Below are positions 20,567-31,619 of a stretch of DNA of 64,000 bases, in pieces. Position 1 is the stretch's first letter. Every line of letters starts with the position of its first letter. The DNA comes from Nephrocerus scutellatus. Lineage: Eukaryota; Arthropoda; Insecta; Diptera; Pipunculidae. The stretch lies in NCBI GenBank assembly GCA_947095585.1, contig OX352761.1:110223890-110287889 (forward strand), written 5' to 3'. The translations under genes were made by a program, and so were the position numbers. The notes under the pieces were generated by a model. It did no database searches, was not told the origin of the DNA, and saw nothing but the letters and a program-made list of their open reading frames with translations.

Positions 20567-22767
20567 TTTGATGGGTGACCTTAACGCAAAGGTAGGCAGC
20601 GACAACAGTGATTGGGAACATGTCATGGGAAAACACGGCCTTGGTTCTATGAATAACAACGGCGAAAGGTTTGCTGATCTATGTTCTGATCGCAACCTAA
20701 TCATTGGAGGCACAATTTTTCCATCCAAAAACATCCAAAAAGCCACCTGGACCTCTCCTGATCACATGTACAACAACCAGATTGATCACATCGCTATAAG
20801 CCGCAAGTGGCGATCATCTTTGCTGGACGTTAGAACCCGAAGAGCAGCCAACGTCTACAGCGACCACCACCTTGTGGTTGGCAGTGTGCGGTTGAAGCTC
20901 GCGGTCCACTCAGCCACACGAAGTCAAATAACGAGAAAGCCAGCTGTAGCAGCACTGAAAGACCCAGATGTGAAACGGCAATATGTATCCCACATACAAC
21001 AGTCTCTCTCTGTGATTCAGCCCCAAACCCTAGAGTCTAAATGGGAGAAAACAGTAAATGCGTATACGGAAGCAGCCTCGTCCGTTTTAGGTTATCCCGA
21101 CAAAACTAGAAAAGAATGGATATCAGATAGCACATGGAACACCATTCGTGTACGCCAATCCATCAAAGCAGAGTTAAACGCGGCCTCGGGTGCCGAGCGA
21201 AGCGCATTAACGCGGAAGTATAGGGATCTGGACCGACAAGTTGGTCGTTCAGCTAGGAACGACAAACGAGCATGGCTAAGCGACATCTCAACACAAGCAC
21301 AGCTAGCCGCTGATAGCAGACAATATAGCACAGTCTACCACCTCGCTCGTAAGCTCGCCAACAAGAAACACCACATCAACTACCCTGTTAAGGCAATAGA
21401 TGGCTCTTTGATCCTTATGGAGGAACAACAATTAACCCGCTGGACAGAGCATTTTAAGAATGTTTTGAATTGTACTTCGCCAGGCATGTCCATCCACCCA
21501 CATATGCAACCTAATAGGCTACTTAACATCAGCGTCGCTACTCCCTCGATGTATGAGATAAGGACGACAATTCGTTGACTGCAATCAGGTAAAGCAGCAG
21601 GCAACGACAATGTCTACGCAGAACTCTTCCAAGCCGACGTCGAGGCGTACATTGCATGCGATATATCAAGGTATCTGGAAATCTGAAACCATTCCATCGT
21701 CGTTTAAAGAAAGCTTAATAGTTAAACTCCCCAAGAAATGTGATTTGAGCAATTGCGAAAACTGGAGAGGAATTACCCTGCTAAACACTATAAACAAAGT
21801 GATCTCCTCTATAATAGCTTGGATCTTACGGAATGCGTTAGAGCCAATTTTGAGAAATGAACAAGCAGGATTTCCCTTAAACCGTTCTTGTACTGATCAA
21901 ATTAACACCCTGCGTATAAACATTGAACAGTCAGATGAGTATCACTCTCCTCTGTATATGGTTTTTGTAGATTTTAAACGCGCTTTTGATAGCGTGGGCC
22001 GAAACATGATGTGGCAGATTTTGTCTAGCTATGGTGTTCCGGAAAAAATCATTAACATCATTAAGGAGCTGTACCGCGACTCATCATGCCGCGTCATTCA
22101 TAACCGTCATCAACATCTACTCGGGAGTCAAGCAAGGTTGCACCCTCTCACCATTACTTTTCACAATTGTCATGGACTAGGTGATGAAAATAGTAACCCG
22201 TACTCCATCGGGTTTGCCATGGAATGTTTTTCACTGCCTAGACGACCTGGACTATGCCGATGATGCCTTTCTCCTATCACAATCAACTTCAACTTCACGC
22301 TAACAAAATGGGTTTAAAAATTAACGTCTCAAAAACAAAACTACTTTGCGTTAACGCTAGTGGAATATGTGATCTCTCGATTGACGGACATAATATAGAG
22401 GAAGTCGATAAGTGTTTTTATTTGGGCAGCTGGATGTCAAGAAATGGTGGTGCTGACTCGGATGTGTGAACAAGGCGCGACACTCCTATAGTATGCTAAA
22501 TAATATCTGGAACTCCTCGCAAATCTTCCGAAATCTGAAGCTAACGATCTTCAGATCTAACGTTCTCTCAGTACTCTTGTATGGCTGCGAAACATGGAAA
22601 GTCACAGAGTCAATTGCTACGCGTCTCCAAGTCGTTGTCAACAATTGCTTAAGAAGGATACAGAGAATACGATGGCCGGACATTATCACCAATCAAGACT
22701 TGTGGAGAGTAACGCAGCAGGAATCAATCGCGATCACCATCAGATGATGAAAATGGAGCTGGATTGG
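20567..22767 (+). mobile_element. RTE-clade LINE: endonuclease and reverse transcriptase, 5' and 3' truncated
   Basis: An uninterrupted frame to 21578 carries the APE endonuclease core (LMGDLNAKVGSDN, TWTSPDHMYNNQIDHIAIS, NVYSDHHLVVG) and a linker. RT follows in changed frames: GKAAGNDNVYAELFQADVE (21590), WRGITLLNTINKVIS, NEQAGFPLNRSCTDQI, MVFVDFKRAFDSV, GVKQGCTLSPLLF and the catalytic LDYADDAFLLS near 22245. The C-terminal region has NKMGLKINVSKTKLL, SVLLYGCETWKVTES and LRRIQRIRWPDIIT. Lesions include frameshifts near 21650, 22125 and 22468, TGG changed to TAG at 22178-22180 (DWVM context), and a deletion after YADD. It ends at KWSWIG where another LINE begins. This element is often mislabelled craniofacial development protein 2-like in insect annotations. 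Confidence 0.92.
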
Positions 22768-23385
22768 TTAGGTTAGGTTAAGGTGGCTGTTACTGAAACC
22801 GACACACTTAGACCAGCAATGGTCCATTGTGATACCAAACGGATAATGAAAAATTCCTTCCAACTACTCGATGAACCAATTAGAGCTTCGTACGAAGCGT
22901 AGAATACCACTTATGTAAATGTTGATGAGATCATTAGTGTCGTTGTAGAAGAAAGCTCCTTTATGGAGTTTACGTTGTTGTGAGAGAGATGGACAAGTAC
23001 AGAGAAGATGAATGATGGTCTCCTTCTCCTTCTCATCCATACATCTTCTGCAGAAGTCATTCAAGAAGACTCCAAGTCTTGCTGCATACCTGCCTATGAG
23101 ATAGTGTCCAGTGATGACACCTACGTTAGCACCGATGTGCGATCTTTTTGAGATATTAAACACTTGGAGCGTTTCGGATATAGCTTGGGCCAGATCTGCT
23201 TTGTCGCTATGCAAGTTGTAACGTTTGACCACCTACAGTTAGTTTTAGCTTTAATAAGAGTTTGCATGTAGCAATTGGTAATCCTATGGCACCATATTCA
23301 AGTAAGAAGGGTAGTGTAGTTCCTTGCTTGGCGAGTTCGTCACCTATACAGTTGGCCAGAATGTCTCTGTGCCCTGGCAGAGGTT
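22768..23385 (-). mobile_element. RNase-H LINE (R1/LOA/I group), 3' end
   Basis: Read on the minus strand. RNase H C-terminus LPGHRDILANCIGDELAKQG is followed by VKRYNLHSDKADLAQA, the spacer GANVGVITGHYLIGRYAARL and a zinc knuckle CRRCMDEKEKETIIHLLCTC (CX2CX10HX4C). The end is LRFVRSSNWFIE and a stop near 22864. The 3' UTR contains GGACCATTGCTGGTCTAAGT and ends in CCACCTTAACCTAACCTAACC next to the RTE. The same family occurs at 31620-34055 (+) and 42928-45612 (-). The reading frame from 23232 to 22864 has no internal stop. Confidence 0.9.
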
Positions 23386-23399
23386 GTTTGAGGTAGGTA

Positions 23400-23650
23400 G
23401 GTGTTCCTGCACTGGACGCTAGAGGTCTGGTCTGGTTCACAGATGAGTCGAAGATGGAAACTGGAGTTGGAGCTGGTGTCTTTGGACCCAACACCAAAGT
23501 CTCGATACCCATGGGAAAAATTTCCATGGTTTTCCAGGCGGAACTTCATGCCATTGAGATCTGCGCCAGAATTAATTTTAGTAAAGCAATTAATAGCGAT
23601 ATATCTTTTCAGATAGCTAGGCAGCACTTAAAGCTCTGTTGTCCAACTTA
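23400..23650 (+). mobile_element. RNase H N-terminal fragment of a LINE, inverted relative to its neighbour
   Basis: The + strand reads WFTDESKMETGVGAGVFGPN, then MVFQAELHAIEICAR, the first half of a LINE-encoded RNase H (catalytic D and E retained; G of DGS changed). It faces the minus-strand RNase H C-terminus ending at 23385, so the two halves lie head to head. The residues differ from the matching part of the 31620-34055 family, so two families, rather than one inverted element, are likely. Confidence 0.8.
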
Positions 23651-25600
23651 ATGGACTAGTTATAAGCTAAAAACTGATACAATGCACTGTAATCACTTGC
23701 CATACATAACAGAGTGAAACTCGGTTAGGTCATCAGAAAATAATATTTATATAAAATTAAAATTATTTATTATTTTATTTAATACTAGCTGTTCTGTGGC
23801 GCTTTGCATCCCGCACTCATAATACTTAAGTATCCAAGACATTCATCTAAATTTTAATATCTATCTTAGAGTCGCAATTTTACTAAATACTGACCAAAAT
23901 TTGCATAAAAAAGTCAAGTGTTTTCTTTACCGAAAGTGTCATACTCACTTAATGCAAGCTTGGCGTCATATAGTAATGCAATTTTTCAACTTCTATTATC
24001 ACTTCGAAGTAATTGATACTGCGAATAATAAGCAGTATCAGTATATGCAGAATTATAAGCAGTACTCGTAACTTGCATCCTTACACCTTTTTTTAAAGTG
24101 TTTTTTGTGCCTAACTTAAAGTGTGCTACGTTCCAAAATAGCTGAGTAATTTTAATATTTTGTCTGACTTGTCTCAGCAAAACTAATAATGAATACCTCA
24201 ACCAATAAATGTATAGGTCATACATTTTGTAACAAATTTGCTTATTCAATGTTCGACAATAATAGTTTGTCCGAGCTATCGAAATTTATTAAATGTTCAA
24301 TCCAAAATTAAAAAAAAGCCATTAACTCATATACAAAGGCGATGAGCGAGCCTTCTGCGATGTCAAAGCTGCAAACGCCCTGCGGTGCCGAGCACAATTA
24401 AATTCGGAATTCTGCCAACAGACATCATAAGCTATTTACCCATTTAAAAAGTTTCCCCATTAAGCCGGAAAACTTAGCCGGGCTGGATGTAATTAAAGCT
24501 TCGTTTACTTTTTACGAGATTCCCATTTAAAAATAATAAAAAGAAACTTTAATGTCTTGACATTTCATTTGGAAAATAAGCAGAGAAGAAAGTTAACAGA
24601 AGAAAAGTTCAGTACTAATTGAGGGAAGAAGAAAGATACAGCAGCAAACCCCAAAGAAGTTGGAAACGAGACCACAAACGAAGAAAAAGAAATTCTTTTT
24701 CATTTAATCTAAAGATAAAAAACCTTCCACTATTTGATTTTACTACTTAGCGGAATGGATGAGGGCTCGCCATCAGGCTGGACTAGGGTTGACTTTGGCT
24801 TATGTATGTTGGTTGGTGGGTATAAGTGACTTAACGCCAAGTCAATAAATGGCGCAACTATGTGCATTCGGAACACGAGAGGCTACTAGTTTTCTTTTTT
24901 TCTTTTTTCATTTTATCAAAGAAGGGATCAGCAGAATAAAAAATAAAAGAGTAGCGAAAGCGTATACTCCAAGTTTCTGGGGTGTTTATGTACATCCTTT
25001 GTTTGCTGTGATGTCATCTTGAGTATAATCCAGTCTCCATACCGATGGACCACAGCAGGACTATATATAATTTGGACTTTATTTTTGCAATGTGAGCACA
25101 GAAGAATCTAAATGAATAGCTATGATGACTCTCTGCGCTGCTGTTGCGATAATCACTGAAGAAGCTACTTTGTGTTTCCAGTTTATGCTTCAGGTATGAG
25201 TAGGTACTTTGTTGGTACTTTTTATATAGTTGTTGATAGGTGTGTGTTGAAGATGATAATTTATTTGTCAACGTTTTTTTAAGTAATTAAAAACAACTTC
25301 GTCCAACGTGTACGTAAAAGTTCATAAGTTTCTGTGTTCTGATATGCATAGTGGGATAAATTCAAAATCATTCGGTCAGATTAGTTGAAATTTCTTAATT
25401 TCTGTTGTGCTCCGCTAAAAACAAAAATCCTGTAAATGGGTAGTGTCAATGTTTTTAGGGTATTTTTCATTGCAGAATAATGTTGAGCATAGTCTTTAAT
25501 AGTAGTCGAATAAAGCCAAATGTTTACTTTTTTGTTTCCGTGAGGACGTTATTAAAACAAACATGAAACTGAGAGCAGAAACTACATTCAGTGTCTGAGC
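23651..25600. other. Intergenic, no gene recognised
   Basis: AT-rich DNA with scattered short open frames and no family match. There is a purine-rich stretch at 24570-24720. Confidence 0.5.
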
Positions 25601-25604
25601 CGAG

Positions 25605-25905
25605 ATATATTCTGTTAAGGTTATATTGCAAGTATCAGTGACCTGTAAGAAAGCTTATCAGCTTTCTGATGCTATCTTTCAAGGATTTCTTTATAGGATA
25701 AGGGTCTGATTAATCGTTTGGATTGTTTAAGCCCTGGGGTATTATCCCGATTAGCTAGACAAAGTTTATTTTCCCACTTATTAGTCATTACTGTGGTGGC
25801 AGTAGCCCAGTTGACACGATCCATCCTTCTTCCGATCCAGCCCTGGTTAGTTTATCTGCATAATCGTTGCCTACAATACCCTGGTGACAAACCTATACAA
25901 ATGAA
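25605..25905 (-). mobile_element. RNase-H LINE fragment, family F
   Basis: The minus strand reads CHQGIVGNDYADKLTRAGSE (end of an RNase H domain) followed by a block colinear with 36789-37157. The shared nucleotides include the run encoding WDN-TPGL-QSKRLIRP and the LASFLTGH/ LTGYC region. It is interrupted by stops and frameshifts. Confidence 0.75.
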
Positions 25906-26370
25906 TTTTTTATTTTTTTATCGGTGTTTTAAATTTATTAAAGTTACAGTTTTAGTAGTGTAGGTACCTCGATACCGTATCCTTTTACAGCCCATATTGA
26001 CAAAATGAACTGAATATTTACCTCTAAGGGAACTATCGCACGAAAAAACTGTCGGGGACATTGAATAACACTCAAATATCATATTTTCTATATCAGCAAT
26101 CACACCCAATTATAGCCGGTGCACTTAACAAACTGGCCTTATCAACGCTTTTGAAAAACAGCAAGGAAAAGTTCTTCTTTAACATGTGCGTTTGACTGAA
26201 GCCTTAACCCATGTATGATGCTCATTGTACATTTGTGTTCAAACGCTCAGATTATTAGCACCCTTATAAGTCTAGGCACTGTATGGTATTGAAGAAATTA
26301 TGGAAAGGAACAGTCGCGAACAGTTCCATGCACATGCGTTCTGCCAACTTAATTTAAGGTTCTTAATATT
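25906..26370. other. Intergenic, no feature seen
   Basis: AT-rich, with no coding or repeat recognised. Confidence 0.5.
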
Positions 26371-26374
26371 CATC

Positions 26375-27400
26375 ACCATCATATTTGGTCCTACTCTGGC
26401 TAAGCTATCATGGGTGGCTTTAAAGTCTATAAAAAGATGGTGTAGTGAGATTTGAAACTCTACACATTTTTCCATCACCTGCCTAAGGGTGTAATTTCTG
26501 ATCAGTTGTTGATAAGCCTGGGATGAAGCCACACTGGTATAGACCAATGATGACTTTAGCGTATGGAGCTATCCTGTCTTGAAGGATAGAGGAGAAAATA
26601 TTATACGCGGTACTCAACAACCACGATAATTGCTTCATTTTGTGATATCTCCCATCTTATGTATGGGGCACAGGATGTCTCTTCGCCAGTCTTCTGGCGT
26701 AGCTTCTTCCTCCCATACTTGCACCTGTATTTCATAAATTGCTTGGTATAATGTGGGGCCTCCTATTATTGCCAGTTCCGCTGAGATCCCATCAGATCAT
26801 GGGGCCTTATTACTTTTGAGCCGATTTTTCGCTCTGCTATCTTCGTCTATGCTTGGTGGCGGCAACATAGTATGATCTGCGGTCATTGGTGAAGCCTCCA
26901 ATTCCTCAGTTTTTCTGCCCATTTAGCAACTCATAAAAGTGCTCTTCCCATCGCTCTAAGATGCCTTTAAGATCGGTGGTCAGATTACCCTGTTTGTTGT
27001 TGCAGTATGTGCAACGCGGTGTATATTGCGTCATACCGCGGACTCTTTGGTAGAACTTCCGCGCCTGGTGCGGTCCTTGCTCTCTGTACTGTTCTAGTTC
27101 ATGGACGAGATTCTTCTCCCAGGCTGCTTTCTTTCGCCGGTAAACTGTTTTTTCATATCTTCTGAGCTCTGTGTATTCATCTCCGCGTGCCCGCGTTCTA
27201 TGTGATTGTTGCATTGCTCGGTACGCAACATTCTTACGTTCAGTCGCTCGTTTACATTCGTCATCGAACCAGTCGTTCCGATCCCTTCGACTACTGCCTA
27301 AGATGGAGTCAGCAGTACTAATGAAAGTATTTTAATGGCGTGTCCATTTCTCTAATACGCCTGACATCTCAGCCTCAGGACTTACTTTCCCAGCATTTAA
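26375..27400 (-). mobile_element. RTE-like LINE family E, internally deleted copy
   Basis: Read on the minus strand: linker (27214-26906) with TQYTPRCTYCNNKQGN and ILERWEEHFYELLNG. Early RT scraps follow (SGILFSIHKKGD-like, then CSNYRG-like, near 26700). Then LRQVMEKCVEFQISLHHLFI and DFKATHDSLA. Directly after this the text becomes CCAAATATGATGGTGATGAAT, the terminal tail of the family (compare 6620-6640 and 56715-56740). The catalytic RT box and all of the C-terminus are therefore missing through one internal deletion. Its linker region is close to that at 55920-56070. Confidence 0.85.
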
Positions 27401-27742
27401 AATGAGAACTTTTAGAAATAAATCTTCATTACAAAAGAGCTCAAGAAGGTGAGAAAAAAACATCAATTGACTTTAATTATTTTTCTTATCCAAATTTAAG
27501 CCATTTTTGACCATTGGCGCGTTTTCGCGGCATTTCTTTTTAAAGTGTGAAACTATATTCAAGTTCTCACTTATGAAAGGTAGAAAAAGCCTTCTTTTTC
27601 TGAGGCTTTATACAGATCCTTCTAATTTTTAGTTACTGTGTACATATTTTTCCACGATTATTCCATAAAAGAATAAATTCCTTTAATCATGTGAGTGCTG
27701 AAAAGCTGCCTCCTACCTGACTCTCTTTGCACAAATCACAGA
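27401..27742. other. Intergenic, no feature seen
   Basis: AT-rich. It ends in the presumed target duplication of the SINE that follows (AAATCACAGA). Confidence 0.5.
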
Positions 27743-28030
27743 GTGGGCGCCGTGGTTCAGTGGATAAGAGCATGGCTTCTAAGCAGGAGGTTCTTGGTTC
27801 TAATCCCAGTATAACCAAAAATGTTTTTTCACGGTGTTCCACATCTCGCGAATGTCTGACAAATGTCCGAAATTAATAACTTGTCACGGAAAGCTTTTCA
27901 ATACGCCGTTCGGATACGTCATTAAATTGCATTTGTGTCCAAAAATATACATGCTCAACACAAACAAATGGTTGCGATAAGCTAGGCCTTTTACCACAAC
28001 GGTTTGTCGCGCCGATGATTATTATTATTA
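27743..28030 (+). mobile_element. tRNA-derived SINE, full-length copy
   Basis: Head GTGGGCGCCGTGG with A box TGGTTCAGTGG and a decayed B box GGTTCTAATCCC. The body has AATAACTTGTCACGGAAAGC and CGCCGTTCGGATACGTCATT. The tail is GGTTTGTCGCGCCGATGATT followed by (ATT)n. Flanks AAATCACAGA and AAATACAGA are a likely decayed target duplication. No protein is encoded. Confidence 0.88.
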
Positions 28031-31000
28031 AATACAGAGATAGAGAGAGATAGACTAGCACTGGAAGTTTTATGACCTGACTTAAGACTGTCTCTGATCA
28101 CCAAAGAGTCTTTTCACATTTAAGTTGTCTTCACAGTTAGTGAGAACTTTTAGAGGACTTCAAGTAACATCAGTTCTATCTGGTTGGCTGAATGACTTCT
28201 CTTCCTATAATTTTTATATTATACGAGTATTTGTTTCGTTTACAAGAGCTTCATATGCTCGTGCATTATGTACATCAAGTCAAAGATGAATTTTTTTTAT
28301 AAAGTCCTTTTGCATTATTAAATAGCCTTAAGAAATTTTTTATCCTTTCCCTCTTTCCATACAAAAGTCCAACATTGTACAATGATGTAAAGTTTTCGTA
28401 GAAAGATATTTTTGATAAGATAAGAATAAGAAAAAAATTCATACTATCGCATTTTTTATCTTTTTTTTTGTATTTATTTTCCACCAGAGACTTATTAAAC
28501 GATTTTGTCAAATAAAGAGTCCAGAAACCCATCACCATCACGACCGAGTGGATTCTATTTTAAATCTCGCCCCTGGGCTAATGTTTTCAATCCCACTGTC
28601 CCACATCTTCAAAAAGTAGTCCCTTTGAATTCTCTAGCAACTACACTCAGTTTGCTCCTTTTTTCTGCTCTTGATTTTCTTCAGAAATGCGTCGTGACTT
28701 TGACTTTGGCAACTGCAATTACTTCTGCTTTAAAGATAATACACAAAAGTCACTTATCTCTTGTGCCAGCGCGAAGAACGAAGGAGTGGAAAAATAAAAA
28801 AAAGGAAAAATATAGTCATTTGGGGCGTTACGGTTACTGGTAGAGAAGCGATAAAAAACACTCTCTCCAGAGGTGCTAGAAATGCCCATTGTATTGCGCC
28901 ATTTCGAGCGCCAGAAGGTTAATTAGCGCGTTATCCTTGTGCTCCTCTGTGCTGGGGTTTATGGCAGCAGAATGTCTCGACGTCGTCGGCAGTGGAAGCT
29001 GCAATTCAAACGCAACTCTGGGCTTTCAGTTCCAACTCTAACAGCCGACACCGTCGCTGCCGTCACCTTCCATGAGCGAAATTCAATTAATTGCACTTGC
29101 GGCGTAGTTTTCGCGCTAAGTACTTTGTCTTGTCGCCCTCAAAACTGAGCCACAACGAACGAAATGGGAGATAATATCCATATATAGTGTAGTAGGAATC
29201 TTTTGTTTAAGGCAGTTTAACATTGGCAGAGATTTTTTTACTTCGATTTAAAAAAAAATTAGAAAAGGCCACATCTAAGGGCAAGGTGCCAATTGAAAGT
29301 TGTCAAAAGAAGGTTATCGATTGACTACTAACTGGTATTGATTGGCTGTTTGATGAAGGCACCTGATTAACAATCCCTCCCAACAATTTAAAATGGTGAA
29401 CCAGTCGGGCTGGAATTCTATGCCAGATTAGATTAGAATTCATTTCAGACTAAACCGCATACAGACAGCAAAAAGTCCTTGAATCTATGTGCATTAAATG
29501 TATCTTTAAGCAATGAGCAATTAAAACCGCACCAAGCTAATAGAAAAAAGCCAACAGGAAACAAATTTTCTATCAAAAATTTTGGCAAAGAAAAGAGCCT
29601 GTTCTACTTGATCCCATCATTCCCTTGAATCTGGTATTTTCATGAAAATATTCAAAGGAACTTCTTTGATAGAAGAGTATGATGCCACCGCCAGTTTTCA
29701 GCGTTGCTGTATATATTTTTGATGTGACCACCACTGAAATAATTTCCGCACAGCCCAAAAAGCCCTTCAGCCATTTCCGTTTGTCATTTCCCAAAAGTCC
29801 AACGACCGAAAGAGGAACTCGATATAGCATTATGCTGATTATTTTCTTTAGTTGGCCACATGACTGTCTGTGTCTCTGCAGAGTCTGTCTGTCTGGTTGG
29901 CGTTGTTGTCGCACCCTGTGATTCATGGCGTTAAAAATCTTCTTCGGAATTATTTAATTCAAATTTCTAAATGAATGAATAAAGCAGAAACGAAGTCCTA
30001 CTCAACATAAATGCAAAGTAGATCTATATATATATAGTCGAGCCGGGATATAGCCCAACAGGGAATTGGAAATAAAAATCAAAAATCCACAGAAATTACG
30101 ATTTTGCTCAGTTTTCCGTGTCGATGAACTTATGGTTTTTACGACTACCCATACTATCGCTATATGGTGATGATGATTATTGTATGGTGCCAAGAACGAA
30201 TAAGAGAAAAAGCATTATCGAGGCAGACACAGGGACAGACAGGACAGCAGGAAATCGAGATGCTATCAGCATCTTTTTTTTTCTCTGTGGAAAATGGAAC
30301 ACCACACCATTGGGAAGGAGTGTTAAATGGATGCTTTAAAGAAGGATTAATATTCTTGCACGGATATCGTACGACATAATGCGAAAAAACTTAAAGTTAA
30401 GCTGTTCTTACTTTATATTAGATACTTTGTGCCGTGTCAGATGTTCCGAAACAGTTCAGATCGAATGATAATAGAAAACTGGAGATAAAAAATATTCCAA
30501 TTACTATTTTTTTGGTGCTAACTCCTAGTGCTAACTTTTTATATCTCTGAGATAAGCTAAGATTTCCATGCTCTTTCACATTTTTCTTCAATTTGTTTTT
30601 ATAACAAGACTTGGTTCGGAATGATTTCAAAACTTTTTTCACTTAACTTATCTTAAACTTTTTTTAATCTGAACTTTTTTTAAACACCGTAGATTGACGC
30701 TTTTATTTAGGTACGACAGTAAGTGTCTGCCATCTATAAGTATGCAGTGTGATATTTACCTTAAGTTAAGTTAAACACGGATTAAATATGTCAGTCAATT
30801 GTTTCGCCTGGCAAACATCTTTGTCAGAATAGTCTTATAGAGATATGTGACTGTTAAAAAAATAATGCAGTAATCCTACACAAAAGTGACAGACACGACA
30901 CAGGAAATTCTGTACACTTTTGTATTATAAAGAATAGGCATCCTCCGTAGGGAGATTTTGTATCAGGAAAGCCAACAACTAATGCCTAATGCGATACACT

Positions 31001-31150
31001 CTATTCGAATCCTTGTAAAAATCTTCCGTTAAAACAAAAAGAACTAACAACTTACCTTCAGAGATCTCTAAAAATACTTTAAGAGAGTCTCTAAAATCGT
31101 ACGAGTTATGCCATCAATACCATATAGCAAAGCACTCCAATGACTTGATT
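28031..31150. other. Intergenic, no gene recognised
   Basis: Open frames at 28505-28843 (+) and 29573-29926 (-) lack start context, splice structure or family similarity. A (TA)n tract lies at 30024-30036. No transposon was recognised. Confidence 0.45.
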
Positions 31151-31157
31151 AAAGGAA

Positions 31158-31455
31158 TGTGAGCGTCTTGGCTCTAGTAGTTAGTGTTTTGGACTTCTGA
31201 GCAGGAGGTTCGAGGTTCGATTCCCAGAAATACCAAAAGTATTTTTCACAGTCCCACCACTCGCAAATATCTGAAAACCGTCTTAGAGTAATAATTTGTC
31301 ACCGAAAGCTTCTGAACTCGGCTTTCGGGTACGACATTATATTGTAAGGACCTACAATTGAATTTCGTCCACTTGTGCACAAAAAGATAACACGCAAAAC
31401 ACGAATAGTCGCGAGAAGCAAGGTCTTGGACGGTCTCTGTCGCGCCTACTATTAT
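31158..31455 (+). mobile_element. tRNA-derived SINE, subfamily copy
   Basis: GTGAGCGTCTTGGCTCTAGT head with A box, then a B box GGTTCGATTCCC that matches the Pol III consensus well. The body and the GTCGCGCC(T)ACTATTATTATT tail match the other copies. With the copy at 13618 it shares a CTCTAGT(A/G)GTTA variant, suggesting a subfamily. Confidence 0.88.
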
Positions 31456-31619
31456 TATTTATGTAAGACGCCGTATAATTTCGTTTTAGAGCACCAGTAG
31501 GGAGAACTGAAAATAAGTGAGGGATTTTCGAAAGATTCAACAAAAAGCCTCTCAATGTTTAACATTCATTAGCACTAAAAATATGTTTGTATTTAGACTT
31601 ATGTGCCAAAATTTACACC

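Noticed and set aside
28505..29926. Several 80-117 codon open frames on both strands
   Set aside because: They overlap on opposite strands, low complexity in places, no family resemblance; consistent with chance.
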